Source: Aplidium turbinatum (taxonomy: Eukaryota; Chordata; Ascidiacea; Aplousobranchia; Polyclinidae). Taken from it: DNA of 64,000 nucleotides. The stretch is from positions 10,286,372 through 10,350,371 of the forward strand of contig OU964930.1 in assembly GCA_918807975.1 (NCBI GenBank), in the 5' to 3' direction. Within the stretch, counting starts at the first letter, position 1, and each line of letters opens with the position of its first letter. Below are positions 62,001 through 64,000 of this stretch, one piece after another. Under the pieces are notes generated by a model. That model worked only from the letters and a program-made list of their open reading frames with translations, was not told the DNA's origin and did no database searches. The translations under genes were made by a program, and so were the position numbers.

Positions 62001-62022
62001 TTGGCACCCTCTCCTGGCTTTT
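25449..62022 (-). CDS. ERBIN: LAP-family scaffold protein (ERBIN/LRRC7-like), 16 LRRs plus PDZ
   Basis: Seventeen coding exons with consistent phases, 5' to 3': 62022-60766, 59698-59538, 59181-59064, 56350-56272, 55572-55362, 54368-54149, 51859-51712, 47280-47110, 46468-46314, 45902-45674, 44789-44719, 43807-40467, 32202-31958, 30372-29890, 29789-29496, 26092-25870, 25562-25449 (stop TGA 25451-25449). About 2505 residues are visible, against 1412 in human ERBIN. LRRs, the post-LRR block ([14 protein letters not shown]...VLTNVLLPQ), the helix [18 protein letters not shown] and the PDZ signature [14 protein letters not shown] all align with ERBIN in order. The PDZ wording is nearer ERBIN than densin, but this is probably the ancestral gene of both. 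LAP proteins sit at basolateral membranes and junctions and bind receptor tails through the PDZ domain. The first exon may not be the true 5' end. Introns are swollen by transposons, up to 8.3 kb. Confidence 0.93.
26290..29128 (+). mobile_element. 5'-truncated LINE (Jockey/I group) with APE remnant, RT and CCHC tail
   Basis: It lies in the LAP intron between the PDZ and linker exons, in opposite orientation. The frame 26290-28911 (873 codons) begins within the APE endonuclease ([22 protein letters not shown]). It then carries RT motifs [58 protein letters not shown] and [14 protein letters not shown] at 28909-28911 stands where related copies have Trp (MHKWGL). Beyond it the same frame stays open to TAG 29074-29076 and encodes a CCHC knuckle, [17 protein letters not shown]. 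Base composition is GC-richer than its surroundings, a sign of recent arrival. No clear target duplication was found. Confidence 0.9.
29496..32202 (-). CDS. LAP gene: PPxY exon and two Pro/Gln/Tyr-rich linker exons
   Basis: Exon 32202-31958 begins [19 protein letters not shown] is a PPxY motif of the type bound by WW domains, and YEDH-like tyrosines follow. Exons 30372-29890 and 29789-29496 encode His/Gln/Tyr/Pro-rich disordered linkers ([33 protein letters not shown]) that lead to the PDZ exons. All acceptors and donors are canonical and in phase. Confidence 0.85.
32445..32828. mobile_element. hAT MITE with 8-bp target duplication
   Basis: CTATAGAC flanks both sides (32437-32444, 32829-32836). 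The right end, inverted, reads CAGGGGTCACCAAGCT; the left has CAGGGGTCACCAAACT preceded by an extra CAGGCC. These are CAGGGGTC-type hAT ends. No coding capacity; 384 bp. Confidence 0.8.
33823..35834. mobile_element. TA-flanked DNA element with GGGGAAGG ends and repeated GTTAGTTGAGCC motif
   Basis: TA-GGGGAAGG...CCTTCCCC-TA borders lie at 33821 and 35836. The first 24 bases inward read GGTTAGTTGAGCC. A second pair of related ends lies inside (34004 and 35033), suggesting one element nested in a relative or an internal duplication. At least eight interior copies of (G)TTAGTTGAGCCA or its complement occur. Superfamily not assigned; non-coding. Confidence 0.6.
34301..34395 (+). repeat. Minisatellite, about 19-bp unit
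   Basis: Four to five tandem units of GAATGAAGTTTTGCTGTAT with small variations, inside the TA-flanked element. Confidence 0.85.
37777..39749. mobile_element. hAT element inserted in the outer hAT
   Basis: Ends CAGTGCTGTGTTACACCC and (inverted) CAGTGCCGTGTAAAGGGG, with CTTGAAAC duplicated exactly at 37769-37776 and 39750-39757. The 1973-bp interior holds a roughly 100-bp tandem duplication (38764-38935, around GTGAATTCAAAAAGGGCC) and an (AATC)n run at 39058-39077. No transposase frame. Confidence 0.88.
40300..40330 (+). ncRNA. Hammerhead-like core, probable Penelope relic
   Basis: CTGATGA (40300-40306), one G, a 6-bp perfect hairpin GACACA/TGTGTC with loop CGTA (40308-40323), then GAAA (40324-40327) and ACG. 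It has the same architecture and the same one-base offset as the pseudo-LTR core at 19047. No helix III or helix I could be drawn, so it is more likely a terminal-repeat relic than a working ribozyme. It lies in the LAP intron just 3' of the large exon. Confidence 0.35.
40467..43807 (-). CDS. LAP gene: large central exon
   Basis: A single 3.34-kb exon encoding 1113 residues, Ser/Thr/Asn/Lys-rich and mostly without folded-domain features. The one recognisable block is [18 protein letters not shown], which matches DWREQVLRHIEAKKLEKK of ERBIN and fixes the orthology of this region. Many basic-serine clusters (for example [16 protein letters not shown]) look like phosphorylation sites. The donor is GAG|GTACGT at 40467. 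It is much longer than the corresponding vertebrate region. Confidence 0.93.
44719..45902 (-). CDS. LAP gene: acidic exon and small following exon
   Basis: Exon 45902-45674 (about 76 residues) is strongly acidic ([17 protein letters not shown], then [16 protein letters not shown]). It sits where ERBIN has its QRAQVAFECDEDKDE segment just after the LRRs. Exon 44789-44719 adds a short polar stretch, [16 protein letters not shown]. Both have good splice sites and matching phases. Confidence 0.85.
44990..45431 (+). mobile_element. LINE 3'-end relic
   Basis: In shifting frames it reads [13 protein letters not shown], then [38 protein letters not shown], typical of the region after the RT domain in endonuclease-type LINEs. 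Stops and frame changes are frequent. LAP intron, antisense to the gene. Confidence 0.7.
46171..46293. mobile_element. Palindromic MITE, CCCAGACAGC family (copy 2)
   Basis: Begins CCCAGAAAGCAAATCAGTCG and ends with its inverse CGACTGATTTGCTGTCTAGG. Internal TTGATTCAACGT and AACGTCTGCAGACGTTGA form further symmetry. It abuts the LAP exon donor at 46313, so it lies 20 bp inside the intron. Confidence 0.8.
46314..59698 (-). CDS. LAP gene: 16 leucine-rich repeats over eight exons
   Basis: Exons 59698-59538, 59181-59064, 56350-56272, 55572-55362, 54368-54149, 51859-51712, 47280-47110 and 46468-46314 together encode 16 consecutive 23-residue LRRs, one for each of the 16 in ERBIN. Examples are [37 protein letters not shown] and [19 protein letters not shown]. 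The conserved LAP block [14 protein letters not shown] follows. Repeat borders do not coincide with exon borders. LAP LRRs direct membrane targeting and bind small-GTPase signalling proteins. Confidence 0.95.
48480..48780 (-). mobile_element. Degenerate Penelope pseudo-LTR
   Basis: Resembles the left end of the young composite: AAGCTAAACGATCA..., ACGACGTTTGGTCAATGAGA, CACGACTAGC, then CTGTTCACTGAATGCATTAA near its end. It is diverged, with no adjoining RT recognised. LAP intron. Confidence 0.55.
48915..49570 (+). mobile_element. LINE reverse-transcriptase relic
   Basis: Fragments in several frames: [50 protein letters not shown] and [16 protein letters not shown]. The catalytic box reads FADN rather than FADD. 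A CT-repeat-containing insert (about 49040-49190) interrupts it. LAP intron. Confidence 0.75.
49760..51320. mobile_element. hAT element with GATCAAGATC subterminal arrays
   Basis: Ends CAGAGATGGGCAAGATCA and (inverted) CAGAGATGGGCGTGATCT, with TTTGCGAC duplicated exactly at 49752-49759 and 51321-51328. About 160 bp at each end consist of GATCTTGAAGATCAAGATCA-type units that can fold on themselves and pair with each other. No transposase frame; it hosts a Harbinger MITE. Confidence 0.88.
50312..50586. mobile_element. PIF/Harbinger-like MITE with TTA target duplication
   Basis: Near-perfect inverted ends starting GGGAACGTTCAAATATTACG, with TTA on both sides (50309-50311, 50587-50589). The interior has about four tandem units of a C-tract followed by TGTAACGTTAACGTAACGC-like sequence. 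Confidence 0.8.
51452..51625. mobile_element. Palindromic MITE, CCCAGACAGC family (copy 3)
   Basis: Starts CCCAGACAGCAAATCAGCCG; the distal end is a diverged inverse (ACGGTTGATTTCTTATCT). It is longer than its relatives, with unrelated sequence in the middle. Confidence 0.6.
51932..52026. mobile_element. Palindromic MITE, CCCAGACAGC family (copy 4)
   Basis: CCCCAGACAGCAAATCAGTC, then TTGATTCAACGTTTGCAGAC and its mirror, ending AATTTCCTGTCAGACAG. It lies about 70 bp upstream of the LAP exon at 51859 (minus strand). Confidence 0.75.
52512..53366. mobile_element. Probable hAT element
   Basis: Inverted ends AGTCTTCGAAATTAGC / GCTAATTTCGAAGACT, subterminal GGCAATTGCC repeats, and flanks GTATAGGC / TTATAGGA that agree at 6 of 8 positions. 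It contains a diverged palindromic MITE near 52880-52975. Confidence 0.6.
54600..55030 (+). mobile_element. LINE 3'-end relic
   Basis: Reads in broken frames [40 protein letters not shown], then [19 protein letters not shown], the common C-terminal tail of endonuclease-type LINEs. Antisense to the LAP gene, in the intron next to the exon at 54368. Confidence 0.65.
55942..56120. repeat. 179-bp inverted repeat, probably Penelope-derived
   Basis: Arms of about 85 bp meet near 56031. The arm outer ends ATAAATAAAGTGACTTGCG and their inverse, and the inner GATGATGCCTAGCTTTTAT with its inverse, match almost base for base. The centre AAACGTCGGTAATAAAAGC resembles AAACGTCGGAATAAAAGC of the Penelope pseudo-LTR. 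GCCTGGTGAACAG, also found at the Penelope start, follows at about 56127. Confidence 0.7.
57020..57084. mobile_element. Palindromic MITE, CCCAGACAGC family (copy 5, minimal)
   Basis: Only 65 bp: CCCAGACAGCAAACCAACCG, a short TTTACATTGATTTAGTAAA core, and CGTTTGATTTGCTGTCTGGG. It defines the minimal terminal sequence of the family. It sits 22 bp from the next hAT insertion. Confidence 0.85.
57107..58879. mobile_element. hAT element with TATCGG subterminal arrays
   Basis: Ends TAGAGATGTACCGATA and (inverted) TAGAGATGTACCGATACC, with ATTTTTAC duplicated exactly at 57099-57106 and 58880-58887. GGTATCGGTATCGG arrays lie just inside both ends. The 1773-bp interior is taken up mostly by a long palindrome. 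No transposase frame. Confidence 0.88.
57523..58374. repeat. Long palindrome with roughly 390-bp arms
   Basis: Left arm 57523-57911 and right arm 57991-58374 are inverted copies at about 90 percent or more by eye, with a spacer of about 79 bp. Outer ends are CCAGGCCAAGACTACCCAGG and its inverse. A transcript from either strand would fold into a long near-perfect hairpin. It lies within the hAT element above. Confidence 0.85.
60155..60370. mobile_element. Foldback MITE, about 80-bp arms
   Basis: AAACTGGCCAAGTCATGCGC at the left and its inverse at the right, with matching words CTACCTAAGGTT and ATCATCAGACGCAAC in each arm, flanked by TA. A half-copy of the inner arm (ATTCTATTTGAATAAGCACC, CTGATGATCA) occurs in UNC93A intron 2 near 6898-6955. 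It lies in the LAP intron after the N-terminal exon. Confidence 0.65.
60766..62022 (-). CDS. LAP gene: long N-terminal extension exon
   Basis: A 1257-bp exon with a clean acceptor (T-rich tract, CAG at 62025-62023) and donor GTAAGCG after phase 1. It joins in frame to the first LRR exon (...[15 protein letters not shown]). It encodes about 418 residues, rich in Ser, Asn and Thr, with [11 protein letters not shown] and a small Cys cluster CRKCKNCFG-like near the end (KCKNC). Human ERBIN and LRRC7 begin only about 20 residues before the first LRR, so this region has no counterpart that I know. There is no convincing ATG at its 5' edge; a start further upstream is expected. A late Met ([11 protein letters not shown]) would give an ERBIN-like N-terminus as an alternative start. 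Confidence 0.8.
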
Positions 62023-62949
62023 CTGAAAAAAAAAAAAAACTTTTACTTTAAGCTTTTTAAAAATGTGACATCAGACGATGTGCGCTGAGCTTCTGGCATG
62101 TCAGCTTCAGTTGAAAGCGCCAAGCCAGGATACATATGAAACTGGACAATATTTATCTATCGCTTTACTGACACCGTTTCTTCCATTGAACTACGGTATT
62201 TTGTTCATTACAACTCAACGCACACCAACAACATTTTGCATTACACGTAGTAGATACTTCATGTACCAAGGTAGCCTATACCCTTTCATACAAAGCCATA
62301 TTGTGGCCGACATTTAACGCAAATCTCAAAGCTCACATTGATAAAAAATATAGCGTAACTCGTAAACAGCGAAAATTAACAGCCTTTTACACAAACATGT
62401 CAACGGCAAAAAATATTCTGACCATTTCTCAACTACAACATTTCTAGACTCCGTTTCTGTGATTTCAATCAATTAAATCTGGATTTACAATGCAACGATT
62501 AACGTGTGGTACGTAATAACTAAGGTTTTTAACGCAATAATTAAACAAAAAATCAACATAAAGTTGCAAAAATAATTCCTTTCGACTTACGATGTGTTGC
62601 TTGAGTACGCCTCAGGCTAAACAGGCAAACTACAGCACTGTACAACGCTACCGCCAGCGTAGGTATTCAAAAATGTACCACAAATCACGCTGACATGTTT
62701 TTATCCGCTGAGAGCAACTCGCGGTGAAATCTTGCACACTATAGCACAACACAGATATTGAAGAAATAGGCCACGTCATGTCTGAAAGTAACTAATGTAG
62801 CCACTAAAAAGTAAAATTTTTTTTCTTCATATTTGCAGCACATTTGTAAAGTCAAGTGATCACTGACCAGCTTACTGCTTTTTATTTAAAACGTACGGTG
62901 TGGAGCTGGTTTAAACATTTAAACAAACACACGGATAGGCCACACAAGG
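62023..62949. other. Upstream intron or 5' region of the LAP gene
   Basis: No second coding exon could be confirmed. One strong minus-strand donor (CATC|GTAAGTCG, exon end 62591) is in the phase needed for the exon at 62022. The open frame before it is only 25 codons, starts after a TGA, and has no ATG. Confidence 0.3.
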
Positions 62950-64000
62950 AAGCGGGATCATCTGCCTTCAAATCTTCTTCGTGACAACCTTCTTCGCCAC
63001 TCCAAGGGTCGAGGGTTTCTGCCTTTTACCACTCTTGGGCAGTGACGGCAACTCGGTCTACATGTTTGGGCAGGTGTCGACCAGCCACTAAATACTGTAG
63101 ATTTAGATTTGTCATCCAGTTCACGCAGACCACGCACACCATTTGGCGCATGGTAGATGGCGCAGTTGCAGATAGCGTGGTCTGCGGTTTGTTCTTCCTT
63201 GACACACTCACAGATTATGGATGGAGCCATTTCCTATTTGTGCATGTTGGAACAGAATAGTCCGACACCAGTGCGCAGGCGGTTGAGCTGCACCCAGGCC
63301 TTCCTTGGAAAAAGCATTCCGGTTAAATGAGGGCCGGCGTCGAAGATGAAACTTTGGAGTCTTGAGGAGTTTGTCTTCCAATCCGAGCTCCATTGGTGGT
63401 CTGCCCAGGTAGCCGCACTGATGGATTGGTCTTCAGCGGTTTTCATCAAGAGTTGCGGCCTGTACAAACGGGTGTCTCGATTTCAATCGCCAGGGTTGCT
63501 GGCATACAGACTCGAAGAGACTTGAGTGGAGCAAGTGGTTGGGGTTCGTAGCGCTGCGAGAAAGCGACAGGATGGCTTATTCGCGACGAAGCTCAGCTGG
63601 GATGCCTGCAAGGACAGGGAAATTGTCGGATGGTGTAGGTCGCAGGTATCTATTCGCGATACGCAAGGCGTCGTTTATAGTAGTGTCAATTTGATAGCAG
63701 TGGATACTGCGACTCCAGACAGGTGCTCAGTATTCTGCTGGAGCATGAACTAGCGCAATGGTAGCAATGTGCAGGCTGTCAACTTCGGCTCCCAAGCCTG
63801 AGCCGACCAGACGCCTTAGCAAATTTGTGCGTGTTGAGATCTTTTTGCGTAGTGACTCAAGGTGTTGACGGTAAGTGAGCGACCTGTCCAGGACTACCCC
63901 TGAATATTTAGGGTTTGAGCAGAAAGGCAGGTTTTTCCATCGGTGATCTTCAGCTTCCCGCATTTTCACAAAATATTCACAGCTTGCCAGTGAACTGCAA
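62950..64000 (-). mobile_element. Decayed LINE related to the 26.3-kb copy, running off the window
   Basis: Minus-strand fragments read RSLTYRQHLESLRKKISTRT, LLRRLVGSGLGAE, IATIALVHAPAEY, then [20 protein letters not shown] and CECVKEEQTADHAICNC. They align in order with the RT C-terminus and CCHC tail of the element at 26290-29128, but diverge clearly, so it is a different, older subfamily. Several frame changes are present. Confidence 0.8.

Overview
This is a piece of an animal nuclear genome: AT-rich, with multi-exon genes, GT-AG introns and much of the intron space filled by transposable elements. Three host genes are clear. (1) The 3' end of a LAR-type receptor tyrosine phosphatase (PTPRF/PTPRD/PTPRS group), + strand, 1-3.8 kb; its second phosphatase domain is very close to the vertebrate proteins. 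(2) A complete UNC93A-like multi-pass membrane protein, + strand, 5.5-23.7 kb, 11 exons. (3) A LAP-family scaffold gene (ERBIN/LRRC7 type), - strand, 62.0-25.4 kb, with at least 17 coding exons: a long N-terminal extension, 16 leucine-rich repeats, a very large disordered middle and a C-terminal PDZ domain. A single ERBIN/LRRC7-like gene, divergent UNC93A and conserved LAR suggest an invertebrate deuterostome; an ascidian is my best guess, but the sequence alone does not prove it. UNC93A and the LAP gene converge, with about 1.6 kb between their stop codons.

Layout. 1-3.8 kb: LAR exons, a palindromic element in its last intron, and a 3'UTR. 3.8-5.5 kb: intergenic, nothing recognised. 5.5-23.7 kb: UNC93A. 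Its introns hold at least five copies of one tRNA-derived SINE (one split by a hAT MITE with an exact 8-bp target duplication) and an 8.7-kb Penelope-like retroelement composite at 13249-21966. The composite consists of two inverted, essentially identical copies framed by a 14-bp target duplication and is itself split by a 3.25-kb TTAA-flanked piggyBac-like element. 23.7-25.4 kb: convergent 3' ends. 25.4-62.0 kb: the LAP gene. Its introns carry a 5'-truncated LINE (26.3-29.1 kb), a nest of hAT elements and a SINE (32.4-39.9 kb), three LINE relics, Penelope relics, further hAT elements with 8-bp target duplications, a PIF/Harbinger MITE, many copies of a palindromic MITE with CCCAGACAGC ends, and several long perfect or near-perfect inverted repeats. 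62.9-64.0 kb: a decayed relative of the LINE, running off the window.

The host genes are not an operon or pathway. LAR is a cell-surface phosphatase, the LAP protein a basolateral/junctional scaffold, and UNC93A a membrane protein of poorly defined function. The most informative features are the mobile-element chronology (insertions within insertions with intact target duplications), the inverted Penelope composite with hammerhead-ribozyme-like motifs, and the long serine-rich extension in front of the LRR domain of the LAP protein. All exon borders were read by eye from splice sites, phase and alignment to remembered vertebrate proteins; no search was run.
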